Of a DNA stretch of 64,000 nucleotides, positions 34,526 to 44,281 are shown piece after piece. The DNA is from Cheiracanthium punctorium (Eukaryota; Arthropoda; Arachnida; Araneae; Cheiracanthiidae), in the NCBI GenBank assembly GCA_038373885.1, contig JAWZYV010015815.1:1-64000 (forward strand), in the 5' to 3' direction. Under the pieces are notes generated by a model. The model was not told the DNA's origin. It did no database searches and was given only the letters and a program-made list of their open reading frames with translations. Within the stretch, counting starts at the first letter, position 1, and each line of letters begins with the position of its first letter. The position numbers were made by a program, and so were the translations under genes.

Positions 34526-35120
34526 ATCCCTCCTCTCTAAAAAAAATAAATATCGATAAAATTCTTGATGTAAAATACAGCCCCCGCGAATACCTAAAAA
34601 TAAATTTATTTTCATTCTGAAATTAATTCTCTAAAAAGGATCGATGACAACTCTCTCTCTCTCTCAAAAAAAAAAAAAAAAAATCCGTATCTTGCTTGCG
34701 TTGAAATATAAAAAATACAAATCCTATGTTTAGGCAGAGCTTTGTGGTAATTAAGAACTTATTTGTTTGAATTTACCGTAAATGACATTATTACCCGGTA
34801 CACCTAATAACAATATTACGAATAAAGCGGATATACGTCTTTATTAAATCTCTACTATTTACTTTAACGTCAATTTCAAGTCTCTAAAATATGTGTAATT
34901 TTTATATTAATAAAAACAAGATTATATTAACGATAATTATAATTATTTGCCTAATATTTCCAATAACATTACCATGTGTGCATTTTTAGATTTCATTATA
35001 GTATCTCGGTTAATAGACGTCTTATTTTTTTTTATATTTTAAATTACTGAACAGTTAATTTGTTGACGACTATCCGTTTGTACTTTTCCACAATAATTTT
35101 TAGCGAGAGTACTATAGTCG
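34526..35120 (+). repeat. T-A interior right of the T-B insertion
   Basis: Continues the segment that stops at 13788. Matches 31606-32230 with scattered substitutions and indels (for example TTCTTGATGTAAAATACAG and CAATATTACGAATAA blocks). Confidence 0.85.
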
Positions 35121-36300
35121 TTATGGTCGCCCTGTTTACAGAAAAATTAAACCATAATCCCCCTAATGTATATCCAGTGTGGATTTTAAAAAAAAAAATG
35201 AAAATACATCTAACAGGCGAAGATAATTTTAGAATAGGAACCCAACTGCCAGATAAAATGATGGGGAGGAAAGAAAATTATAAAAGTTTTGCAAGCCGAA
35301 GGAGGGGAAAGCATGATAATATAAACGAAAAGAGAAATAGTTTTAAAAAAATTGCTTGCATTTCTTTCCGTCCGATATTAATATATAAGAATAAAAAATG
35401 TCATTTTAATCTCTTTAAAATAGGCCAACGATAGGGATTTAACCGCCCCTAGAAAGTTGTCACCAGGGTGGGCGTGGGCGCCCGCCCCCCCCCCCTACGC
35501 ACGCCGTAACGTGCGGGAAAGTTTGAGGATAATATCGGTACAAGGATATTTCAACCAAGGATATTCAACCATATTTCAACCTACTCAGACTAAGCATCAA
35601 TGCGAATGCAAGTTGCTCTACTTCTAATCTCTCTCTGATATACCCGAAACCCGATTATCACAGGGACAAGGGGGGGTGGTAGTCCGGTGCCCCTGAAGAA
35701 AAAGGGGGCCCATATATATCCCGATTATCTAAATTATAAATTCATATGTACTGAAATAGTAATTGTGGGGAAAAAACTGAATTTCCTCTATAATATAGGT
35801 ATTACCTAATTGTCTATCACTAGATCAAGTTAGAGATATTTTCTTGGGGTGATAAATACGATTTGATTAAAGTACAAAAACTACAGTTAACTGAAATGCA
35901 ATTTTCGAGTACAACAGCGGTCAAAACTGGGTTAAAATGCTTAAAAAAGGGGGGGGCTCAGTAAAGGGGCTTAATGCGTAAAAAAGGGGATAGTAAGGGG
36001 GGCCCCAAACTTAATGCCCCGGGGCCCCGTCTAAAAGTGGTCAGATTTGAACATACCGTACAGCCTTTCCTATTTACTTATTATTTTTCTTTCAACTCTT
36101 CTCTGTTTTCTTTTTTTTCCGCCTCTTTCTTTATCCTCTCCTTTGTGTGTTTTGTATATCTCTCGTCTGTTCTAATTTTAAATGTTACGTGTTTGTGCGT
36201 ATTGTACAGTGCTGATAGTATACCAGGACCGAAAACGAAGGAGATGCAAGTTAAACGGTAGAGGCTTCAGGCAAATTGTCGCTTTTCAGATCGTATTTAT
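35121..36300. other. T-A interior, nothing coding recognised
   Basis: A 60-bp G/C-rich insert at about 35661-35720 is flanked by CCCGATTATC on both sides and looks like an element remnant with a duplicated target. The open frame 35060-35434 has no domain. Confidence 0.4.
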
Positions 36301-36499
36301 GCGAGACGGAAAAAAATGCGAGAATTCTCGCGAGAAATCTCGCGCGAGACAAGACTCTGTCTCGTTTCGCGTCTCGTCCCTCAAAATATTTTCTTTCTCG
36401 TCTCACGTCTCGTCTCGCAAAAAAAGCCTGTCTCGTCTCGCGAGACAATGCGAGAACGCGAGACACTGCGAGAATTCTCGCGTCTCGCGTCCATCCATA
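36301..36499. repeat. right subterminal GTCTC/GAGAC cluster of T-A
   Basis: GCGAGAC and CTCGTCTCG units; the terminus is GCGTCCATCCATA. Open frames on both strands here are repeat artefacts. Confidence 0.85.
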
Positions 36500-36507
36500 A
36501 ATGCTGC

Positions 36508-37274
36508 TATAGAAATATTTTTTTCAACCTTATCTTTTGTACTTTCAACAAATACACTTTTAAAACTGGTTTATTGCTATGGTAAGGTACCAGAAATTAG
36601 ATTATGCAGAAATTGCAGAATTGAGTGGAATTTTAATTTTTAGCCAAATAAAAAATTTTAGCATTTCAGTTTATTTCAAATTTGATGAGCTTATTTTAAC
36701 TTTATCAGGTCTTACGCTATGTATCTTTGTATAATCCATTTTTAAATGAATTGGGTAAGATTATGATTTAGAATAATCATTAATAGTTAAAGAAAATTAG
36801 TTAAAAATTAAAAGAAAGATTGATCAGTTAGTCCTCGCGCCCACTCACTTAATGGAGGCTGTTGGCGTTTTAGTTAAGGAACTTGTCTTAGATACTCAGA
36901 TTACAGGCCTAGAGTTATACGGGAACATGGATGGGGCACGAGCCCCTCCAATAATTTACTCAATTATAGGCAAAATTGAAATCACTTAACTAATTTTCTG
37001 TTTTAGCATTTAAGATAGCCAATGCGAAATTCGTGTTTTGTATTTATTTGGCCTTTGTTTCCACAGACTCTGTGGGGAAAAGAAGAAATATTGGACTCAG
37101 CTAATTTTAAAATAACATTTTGAAGTATTTTTAACACCAGCAGCAAATTCTGTTTCTTCTTTTTTCAATGGGCCATAAGTAATCTAGATTTATTTTTGTG
37201 GTATTACGGCCATTTATCTACACTAGGGGTATAAGACCAATGGGGGGGGGTGCCCTCCTTGGCAGTCTTTCTAA
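36508..37274. other. no supported gene
   Basis: AT-rich sequence; a G-run near 37242 beside 'ggggtataagaccaatgggg' may be a MITE remnant. Confidence 0.4.
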
Positions 37275-37425
37275 GTGGTCTTAACCCAAATTTACTCTAA
37301 GTTTCGAATAAAACCACGGAAAACTCCGAACGGTTATGTTGGCGGACGTGTCTTGGGCTTGAATCAGGCACCTTCCATCTCCTAATTGAAGGCGCTATGT
37401 GCTCGGCCACGCGTGGGGCTGTCTA
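37275..37425 (-). mobile_element. SINE, diverged minus-strand copy
   Basis: The reverse complement has the '..cgtggccgagca' head, a 'gcttgaatca'-type box B position (plus-strand GGGCTTGAATC at about 37353) and 'ccgttcggagttttccgtggttt', as in 40258-40480. Confidence 0.55.
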
Positions 37426-38000
37426 GAAATGGTAATTAAAAATTTCTCTATACGTAAAAGAAAGCTTTGAACATTCTTTTGTTTTGTTTTACTAACATCA
37501 CTAATAATACATTACGTTTCAACTAAATTAAAATACAGCATATATCGTCTGATGACACACACTGAAAAAAATTGTAAATTTAGAGTTATCGTCCATTTAT
37601 TTCATTTTTTCACACGAATATGGGTGTGCTAATGTTCTTCTTCTTCTTTTTTTTTTAAAACACATTTTTTTACTCTGACAGGTGCTTTTAAATTGTTTTG
37701 AGTCATTATGGGTCTGGTATGACCTAAGTGTATATAAAGGTGCATAGACAGTAGTGTTTAGAATTTTTAGATACGTCAGTCTTTTACAATTCTCTATTCT
37801 AAGGAAGTGGGGATCGTCGCGTCGGCCCCCAGCTTCCGTTTCGCGCCGGTGCTAGTTTTTTTCGCTTTTATATTATACCCTGCTTGTCCCAATGTGTGTT
37901 TTAAAAATGTTTTATAAAGCTCATTGAAATTTTAATCTTTATCTAGTTTAGATACTGGAGCCATTATTCAGCATACAACATACATAGTCCCCCACCTTTC
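37426..38000. other. no supported gene
   Basis: AT-rich; ends in the GC-rich right subterminal region of the 1885-38101 element. Confidence 0.4.
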
Positions 38001-38101
38001 AAATGTTGCGTTGCGAAATTGCAGGTTTAGGCCCTCTGGTTCTATAGAGCACCGGCCCATCGGGCGATCACCCGACCGCCCGATGGCCCAGTCCGGCCCT
38101 G

Positions 38102-38577
38102 CTTCCAACTAACAACTAGAACTAATTTAGTTAGTTGACTGGTAAATGGCAACTAAACTAATAGTTGTTAGTTGTAAAGTTCAACTATGCTCAACTAAAT
38201 TAGTTTTAGTTGAACCGAAAACTAAAACTAATTTAGTTGAGTCAAGCTAGTTGAACCTTCAACTAACAACTTTTAGTTTTAGTTGTAAAGTCAACTAACT
38301 AAAAGTTGACTTTACAACTAAATTGGTCAACTAAATTAGTTTTAGTTGAACAGAAAACTAAAACTAATTTAGTTGAGCCAAGCTAGTTTAACCTTCAACT
38401 ATCAACTATTAGTTTTAGTTGTAAAGTCAACTAACTCGGCTCAACTAAATTAGTTTTACTTCAACAGAAAACTAAAACTGATTTAGTTGAGCTGAGTTAG
38501 TTGGACCTTCAATTAACAACTATTAGTTTTAGTTATAGTTTTCGAATAACAACTAACAACTAACTGTAATATCTGTA
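38102..38577. repeat. AACTAA/TTAGTT foldback repeats (middle piece of the outer MITE)
   Basis: Many copies of AACTAAATTAGTTTTAGTTG and its complement in alternating orientation, able to form extended hairpins. The same composition returns at 49990-50220. Confidence 0.8.
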
Positions 38578-39213
38578 CTTAGGGGCAGAGTTGGGCATCG
38601 TTATGTAAAATATTACCTGTCATTCTGAGCTTTGTTAAAACTGTAGTACTCAGTGGACCGTTATTTAAAAATTACTGTTTGTGAATTGTGCTGTGCGGAA
38701 TGTTCAATGATTTCATAGAAGCAATAAAATTTTAAGTTTTTAGTTTCTCAAGCTTTCTATACACCTATCAGCTCTCGTCCCATTCAGAAACGGAAGTGCT
38801 CCCAAATTCGCAATAATATATATTTCATGTTTAGAAAATTTTGATATTATTTATATAAAAACAATTAGACTTTTGTCTGTCCATTACTTGGAATCCAAAA
38901 ATTTTGCGATTTCTATCCGTTTCAAGAACCTGTGAATCCAGCACTACCATAAAAAAAAGTTTGTCTGTCATTCTATTGTTCTGTCCGAGACAATTTTTTT
39001 GTTCGTGTATCACGCAAAAATGACTGAAGCGAATGAAATGAAATTTAGTGAACTTATAGACGTCGAATTAAAAAAAAAGAATATTGGATTTTGAGATTTT
39101 TCGAAAATCATTTCAAAATGCAAAAATATTTGTCCATTACGCATAAACCACTGTAGCGAATGAAAAAAAAATTCGTATCGTCACAGGTCGTCAGTTAAAC
39201 AATAGACATCGAC
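38578..39213. other. unassigned; second foldback-MITE terminus
   Basis: CAGAGTTGGGCATCG at 38586 resembles the terminus at 1857 and the complement of the end at 50231, so a second member of that MITE family starts here. Its right end was not found. Confidence 0.45.
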
Positions 39214-39665
39214 CAGTGGCGTAGCGAAAAATTGTTCACGGGGGAGAGGGTTACGACTACTGCAATACGTGCATGTGATACGTGCTATACAATCAGTAGC
39301 GGATCCAGGGGAGGGGCTAGGGGGCTTCAGCCCCCCCCCAAAAGAGATTGCTCAAGGGTAACACTCTGCTTTATTATACACTTTAAATAGCTAAAATGAT
39401 CATATTTTATTACTTAGCCCCTCCCAAAAGCCTAATACATTGGTTTAGACTAAAATTTTGATTTATAGTACTTTTTAATTGGGTGAAATAAGCTTTTTAA
39501 AAAATTTAGCCCCTCCCAAAAAAAATTTCTGGATCCGCCACTGTATGCAATGTATACCTGTGTGTGATTAGAGACTAAAGAAAATACATTTTGTATGAAA
39601 AAATGCCTCATAGGGAGGGGGGAGGGTTGTAACCCCCTAATCCCTTCCTCGTGGCTACGCCACTG
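39214..39665 (-). mobile_element. hAT MITE, CAGTGGCGTAGC family, interrupted by another MITE
   Basis: Ends CAGTGGCGTAGCG and GGCTACGCCACTG; flanks ACATCGAC (39206-39213) and ATGTCGAC (39666-39673), 6 of 8 identical. The outer parts match the reversed family copy at 8951-9126 (GTTACGACTACTGCAA and ATACATTTTGTATG blocks). Confidence 0.85.
39294..39543. mobile_element. hAT MITE with CAGTAGCGGATCC terminus inside the previous MITE
   Basis: Left end CAGTAGCGGATCCAGGGG and right end TCTGGATCCGCCACTG; flanks TATACAAT (39286-39293) and TATGCAAT (39544-39551), 7 of 8. 250 bp, non-coding, with internal 'ttagcccctccc' repeats. Confidence 0.9.
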
Positions 39666-39770
39666 ATGTCGACGTACTTCAAAGATTTTTATAGATTTTG
39701 AAACTGAAAATTGTACGATTCCTGAAAAATGACAATGGAATAGAATGAATTTAGGAATAATGTTAGGTGG

Positions 39771-39816
39771 CAAGAAAACTGGTCACCTTTTCACTACAAG
39801 GTGACCAGTTTTCTTG
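39771..39816. repeat. perfect 19-bp hairpin with 8-nt loop
   Basis: The arms 39771-39789 (CAAGAAAACTGGTCACCTT) and 39798-39816 are exact reverse complements around TTCACTAC. No T-run follows. Its role is unknown; it could be a tiny foldback remnant. Confidence 0.9.
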
Positions 39817-39992
39817 TTCACGAGGGTGAGGGTTGTCACTTTAGACAGCTTGCACATTAGTTTCTGAAAAGAACAAAACTCTACAGAAATGAAAAATCAT
39901 AATTATGCATAACTTAATTAATATGTCATGATCAATAGTTTTTAATATGCGAAAACAACGTAGTAAGTTTGATATAATACGTTTTTGTCTTT

Positions 39993-40205
39993 ACCATGGC
40001 ACAGTGGTTATATCACTGAAAATGGTAGACAGCCAAAGTGTGAAGGTCCCGGGTTCGGGTCCCATCTCGCGGCTGTCGATATAATAGTCTGAAATTTTAG
40101 TAGGTTTTCTCCAGATGTAACGTGAATACGCGTTAGAATCCCTTAGAAAGTCCTCCTATCAAGGCACCCCCATTCTTGACAGATCGCTCTTGCGTATTCG
40201 TTGTG
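39993..40205 (+). mobile_element. tRNA-type SINE, best-preserved copy
   Basis: ACCATGGCACAGTGGTTAT (box A-like) and GGTCCCGGGTTCGGGTCCCA (box B, GGTTCGGGTCC) are spaced as in a pol III promoter. Then come 'cggctgtcgat', 'gtaggttttctccagatgta', 'cgtgaatacgcgttagaatcc', 'ccttagaaagtcctcc' and a 'ggcaccc' tail. The head is tRNA-derived by layout; the parent tRNA was not determined. No ORF, as expected. Confidence 0.8.
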
Positions 40206-40257
40206 ATAATCATACAAACAAATAACACGTTTTTTGAGATTGCGTAATTGAATTTGG

Positions 40258-40480
40258 CCTCACCATGGCACAGTGGTTATGCCACTGGAAATAGTAGACG
40301 GGCGAAGTGTGAAGGTCTCGAGTTTGGGTCCCATCGCGCGCCCGTCGACCTAACCGTTCGGAGTTTTCCGTGGTTTTCTCCGAAATCTAGCGTAAATACG
40401 GGTTAGAACCCCTTAGAACGACCCCCACGGAGGGCACCCCACCCATTGGCCTATAGCCCACACGTAGCTAATCGGCCGTA
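40258..40480 (+). mobile_element. tRNA-type SINE, adjacent second copy
   Basis: ACCATGGCACAGTGGTTATG and GTCTCGAGTTTGGGTCCCA occupy box A and B. The body differs in detail (CGTGGTTTTCTCCGAAATC, GTTAGAACCCCTTAGAACGA), so it is another subfamily, in the same orientation and about 50 bp downstream of the preceding copy. Confidence 0.8.
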
Positions 40481-41208
40481 ATCCCACAAACCAAAACCGT
40501 AAATGAATTTTTTGATGTGTTTGAAATAGCTGAATATTTTAAAAATATGCTTTAAAGTGAGGGTACTCAACATTTCAACGCCGTCCCTCCCAAAAAAGAC
40601 TAATTTACGGTGGCGCCCTCTCCCCCGCCTTCAGAATTTTAAGTATTCATTCAGTTTTTCATTCTTCAACAATGAACATGTAGTCGCTTTTTCTACAAAA
40701 TAATGTTATCAATAAAATTTGAGTAACATTATTTTGTTTTGAGACTTTTTAAACGAAAATACGTATGTTCTGGGGTAAAAATAAGTGAGATGATTTTTTA
40801 AAACATGCATCATCACTCTCCCTTTTCTGTTTTTCTCGCGCTCCCGCCTCCCTGGTGGGGGGGGGGGCGCCGCCCCAGCGAGCGGAATGTGTTTGGGTGC
40901 TCTGGTAAAATATCTATTTATGCTATATGCAATTTTCAATAGATTCCTAGGTGCGGTGTATATATATATATATATATATATATAAATTTGTAGTAATCAA
41001 TGTATTTTTACGTCAGTAAGTATACGGGTAGACGGAGAGAGAGACAAACCAAAATCCTTGCTGGAAAATGTTTAAAAAATCATAACTTCGTTTTTGAACT
41101 AAATAACTTCTAAATCCATGTAAAAAAAAATGTCCTAACACAATGAAACTGTTAACTAGAATGCAGAAAAGTAATAACAGCCATTAGTAAAGGAACATTA
41201 ACACACAT
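40481..41208. other. no supported gene; TA microsatellite
   Basis: A TA dinucleotide tract at about 40959-40983 and GC-rich MITE-like strings near 40855-40885. The flank at 41202-41208 (CACACAT) resembles the sequence after the BEL 3' LTR (GACACACAT, 49916-49924), possibly its target duplication. Confidence 0.4.
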
Positions 41209-41519
41209 TGTTGCATCGTGTCGCCTTTCAAGCGAGTAACTGACTCCATGGTTCCAGGTTGCCATGGAGACAGACGAATTATGCTCTCTTCGGAGTGAGT
41301 GGCAACGGCGAAGGGAAGAAGGAATGTGAGAAAAAACAGAACAGTTTGCAGCAGTTATTGTTATGCCTTATATTTAGTTTTGATTCATATATTTAGTTTT
41401 GATTCGTGTGTTTAGAATTTAGAAATGCGGTTTTACTTGTAAATAAAAGTTATTTAGTGAAAAGAACTTCTTATTTGTCCTAACCAATTCGGCCGTCTCA
41501 TTTATTTAGATTAAATGAG
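41209..41519 (+). repeat. BEL 5' LTR, first part
   Basis: Begins TGTTGCATCGTGTCGCC. Matches 49544-49853. Interrupted after TAAATGAG (41512-41519), which is repeated at 43987-43994 where the LTR resumes. Confidence 0.92.
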
Positions 41520-41783
41520 GGTCTATGTTCCGTATCCGGTGCCCCTTGGTTCTGGCGACATCGTGAGCGATGTTCAACGTTAGTAAAGTACCCTGCCGAT
41601 GGTTGTTTGACTGGCAACCATAAAGAAATGTGTAGAGCTTGGCGACGTTTTTTGGGGGGGAATGATAATGCGTCAAATATTGTAAATTGGATAATTTAGA
41701 ACTATTGAAATATGCGAAATTTCTTGCAGTTTCGGGCATGCGTAATAGTTGTTTTTTAATCTAGCTACTGTGTGACGTTAGCA

Positions 41784-42150
41784 GATGAATGTAATGAATT
41801 CGCTTGCTCAATTTGACGTCACTAAGCTGTCAATTTGCGTTTTTGCGCATGCGTTATTGTTATTTTGCGTTTTTTTCCTGTTTTTTCGTCTACTATTCTA
41901 ATTTGCTTCAACTTGTACTAATGTTTTTTTTTTTCCGGTCTCGCAGAGGGGCCCGCGTTAGCATATTTTCGAATGTATATATCGATGAATGTAACGAATT
42001 CGCTTGCTCAATTTGACATCACTAAGCTGGTAATTTGCGTTATGCGCATGCGATATTGTTATTTTTTTCCTGTCCTTTCGTCTACTATTCAAATTTGCTT
42101 CAACTTGTACTGTTTTTTTTGGGTCCCGCAGAGGGGCCCGCGTTAGCATA
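41784..42150. repeat. 200-bp direct duplication leading into the minisatellite
   Basis: GATGAATGTAA(T/C)GAATTCGCTT begins at 41784 and 41984. Each copy runs through TGCGCATGCG and 'gtctactattc.aatttgcttcaacttgtact' to a first array unit GGGGCCCGCGTTAGCATATT. Confidence 0.85.
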
Positions 42151-43190
42151 TTTTCGATTGGGCCTTTTGAGGCGGTGGCCGGACCCACTGATGTATTTTT
42201 TGGGTCTCGTAGAGGGGCCTGCGTTAGCATATTTTCGATGGGGCCCCCTTGAGGCGGTGGCCGGACCCACTGATGTTTTTGTTGGGTCTCGCAGAGGGGC
42301 CCGCGTTAGCATGTTTTCGAGGGGGCCCCTTTGAGGCGGTGGCCGGACCCACTGATGTTTTTTTTTTGATCTCGCAGAGGGGCCCGCCCAGACCCACTCA
42401 TGTTATTTTTGGGCCTCGCAGAGGGGCCCGCCCGGACCCACTGATTCTTTTTTTGGGTCTCGCAGAGGGGCCCGCATTAGCATATTTTCGAGGGGGCCTC
42501 TTTGATTCGGTGGCCGGACCCACTGATGTTTTTTTTGGATCTCGTAGAGGGGCCCGCCCGGACCCACTGACGTTTTTTTTGGGTCTCGCAGAGGGGCCCG
42601 CCCGGACCCACTGATGTTATTTTTGGGTCTCGCTGAGGGGCCCGCTTGAGGAGTTGGCCGAACCCACTGATGTTTTTTTGGGTCTCGCAGAGGGGCCCGC
42701 GTTAGCATATTTTCGAGGGGGCCCTTTTGAGGCGGTGGCCGGACCCACTGATGTTTTTTTGGGTCTCGCAGAGGGGCCCGCGTTAGCATATTTTCTAGGG
42801 GGCCCCCTTGAGGCGGTGGCCGGACCCACTGATGTTTTTTTTGGGTCTCGCAGAAGGGCCCGCGTTAGCATATTTTCGAGGGGGCCCCCTTGAGGCGGTG
42901 GCCGGACCCACTGATGTTTTTTTTGGATCTCGCAGAGGGGCCCGCCCGGACCCACTGACGTTTTTTTTGGGTCTCGCAGAGGGGCCCGCCCGGACACACT
43001 GATGTTTTTTTGGATCTCGCAGAGGGGCCCGCGTTAGCATATTTTCGAGGGGGCCCCCTTGAGGCGTTGGCCGGACCCACTGATGTTTTTTTGGGTCTCG
43101 CAGAGGGGCCCGCGTTAGCATATTTTCGAGGGGGCCCTTTTGAGGCGGTGGCCGGACCCACTGATGTTTTTTTTGAGGTGTTGCAGAGGG
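41938..43190. repeat. composite minisatellite with long (81-82 bp) and short (43-44 bp) units
   Basis: Long units: GTCTCGCAGAGGGGCCCGCG, TTAGCATATTTTCGAGGGGG, CCC..TTGAGGCGGTGGCCGG, ACCCACTGATG and a T-run. Short units join GGGGCCCGC directly to CCGGACCCACTGA, skipping the middle 38 bases. Successive unit starts at 42690, 42771, 42853, 42935, 42979 and 43022 show the two periods. All frames tend to be open because of composition, so long ORFs here are artefacts. Confidence 0.9.
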
Positions 43191-43831
43191 GTGCGCTCCC
43201 CCTCCAAGAAAAATGTTTTTACACTACATAAATGGGGCTTTTACCAATATTTAGCAGGCTTTACACTAGATAAAATGAATATTCACAATTTGCGCACTCC
43301 TCCGAAAGAGTTTCTGGTTCCGCCCTTGGAGAACGTATGTAAAGCTGACGTCATAAACTTGAAAATCGTCTGGATTTTTTATCACATGTTGGTCTGGAAA
43401 ATCGTTTTTTTTTTTTTTTTAAATCAGAATTTGACTGGCAATTCTGAAAATTAAACGCGGTGCATTTGAAGTATAGAATTTTCCTTTAGTGTTAATTGCA
43501 TGAAGATTGAAGTTTGGTGTCCTTTGATTCTGAGTGGAATAAGTTTGTGTTGGATTTTCCTTGTGTTTTTGATTCCGATTTACGGACCCGTTAGTGAGCG
43601 TCTCGGGGAATTTCGTCGTTATTTCGTCTTGGAGAATTTCATCGTTGTAATGGATGTTCCCGGTCCTTCCATTAAAAAATGAGGTGGGAAAGGTGAGGTA
43701 AGTGCTTGTTTAATCTTCTTTTTCTAATGTTTTGTTGTGGATTTGACTGTTTTATAGTGTCATTTACTTAGAATTTGTGTTTCTTTGTAAAAATTTTAGT
43801 GGTATATACTAGTGTTTATTCGTCACAAGAA

Positions 43832-43948
43832 GGCGATAGCCGTTGGAGCTTGGCGGTCTCCAGGATGGCTTGGCGCCATGGCTGGAGCTTGGCGCCAAGA
43901 TCTGTAGCGCTCGCACTTGGCGATCGCCAAGCTCCAGCGGCTATCGCC
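43832..43948. repeat. subterminal palindromic segment, 24-bp arms
   Basis: The arms 43832-43855 and 43925-43948 (GGCGATAGCCG..., TTGGCG) are reverse complements with one mismatch. Between them lie CTTGGCGCCAAG and CTTGGCGATCGCCAAG palindromes. It lies about 40 bp inside the right end of the inserted element. Confidence 0.85.
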
Positions 43949-43986
43949 GTGTTTACATGAGGGGCACCGTCTTGTATGATTTTACC

Positions 43987-44049
43987 TAAATGAGTAGTTT
44001 TTCTCCAGTCGCCGACAGATATATATTTTTTAATTCCATTCTTTGGGAT
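43987..44049 (+). repeat. BEL 5' LTR, second part
   Basis: TAAATGAGTAGTTTTTCTCC to TTTGGGAT matches 49849-49908. Followed by three similar strings ('tttaatttgcgcc', 'tttaattttcgccc', 'atttaattggcgccc'), the last of which contains TGGCGCCC and may be the primer binding site. Confidence 0.85.
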
Positions 44050-44281
44050 ATTTAATTTGCGCCTTTAATTTTCGCCCATATTTAATTGGCGCCCCCGGGT
44101 GGGCGGCCTGGATTGAAACGGCATTAAGAAGCCAAGAAAGGTATGATTATTTAGAATATAATAGATTTAGATGGAAGATTTATTATTACTGATTTACTGT
44201 TATTGAAGATTTATAGATTTAGTATTACTGATTTACTGTTATTGAACATTTATATTTAGTAAGTGGATAGTACTAGTGGGA

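Larger units (their letters stand above)
4153..36499. mobile_element. T-A: large hAT-type element, outer copy of the T family
   Basis: The left end TAGGGATGGACGCGAGAC starts at 4153 after AATGCTGC (4145-4152). The right end GCGTCCATCCATA finishes at 36499 before AATGCTGC (36500-36507). Each end carries a 180-350 bp cluster of GTCTCGTCTCG / GCGAGACGAGA repeats, which look like multiple transposase-binding sites. Interior pieces match the nested sibling T-B: 4153-5060 with 13789-14620, 5895-6101 with 30140-30500, 12180-12480 with 30840-31060, and 13670-13788 plus 34526-35120 with 31480-32230. No transposase gene of its own was recognised. T-B sits inside it at 13789-34525. Confidence 0.72.
1885..38101. 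mobile_element. hAT-type element with TIR CAGGGCCGGACT, expanded to 36 kb by nested insertions
   Basis: The left end CAGGGCCGGACTAG (from 1885) and the right end CAGTCCGGCCCTG (to 38101) are inverted copies. Both are flanked by CTTCCAAC (1877-1884 and 38102-38109). The target lies 20-odd bases inside the AACTAA foldback MITE, and joining the two sides across the duplication gives uninterrupted MITE sequence. Both subterminal regions are GC-rich (about 60 bases left, about 60 right). No transposase can be assigned to this element. Its length reflects later insertions; the original was probably a short MITE. Confidence 0.72.
41520..43986. mobile_element. 2.47 kb element with 8-bp TSD inserted in the BEL 5' LTR
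   Basis: A perfect TAAATGAG duplication flanks it (41512-41519, 43987-43994), and the uninterrupted 3' LTR gives the empty site. The ends share GGT, 14 unmatched bases, then CGGTGCCCCT in inverted orientation at equal spacing: a weak TIR. The interior holds a 200-bp direct duplication, a minisatellite and a cruciform-forming segment, but no transposase. The 8-bp duplication fits hAT, P or Merlin-like elements; the superfamily is not resolved. Confidence 0.85.

Noticed and set aside
41958..43231. Many overlapping long open frames on both strands (up to 128 codons)
   Set aside because: They follow the minisatellite period and are open in several frames because of composition; translations are the same short repeat over and over.
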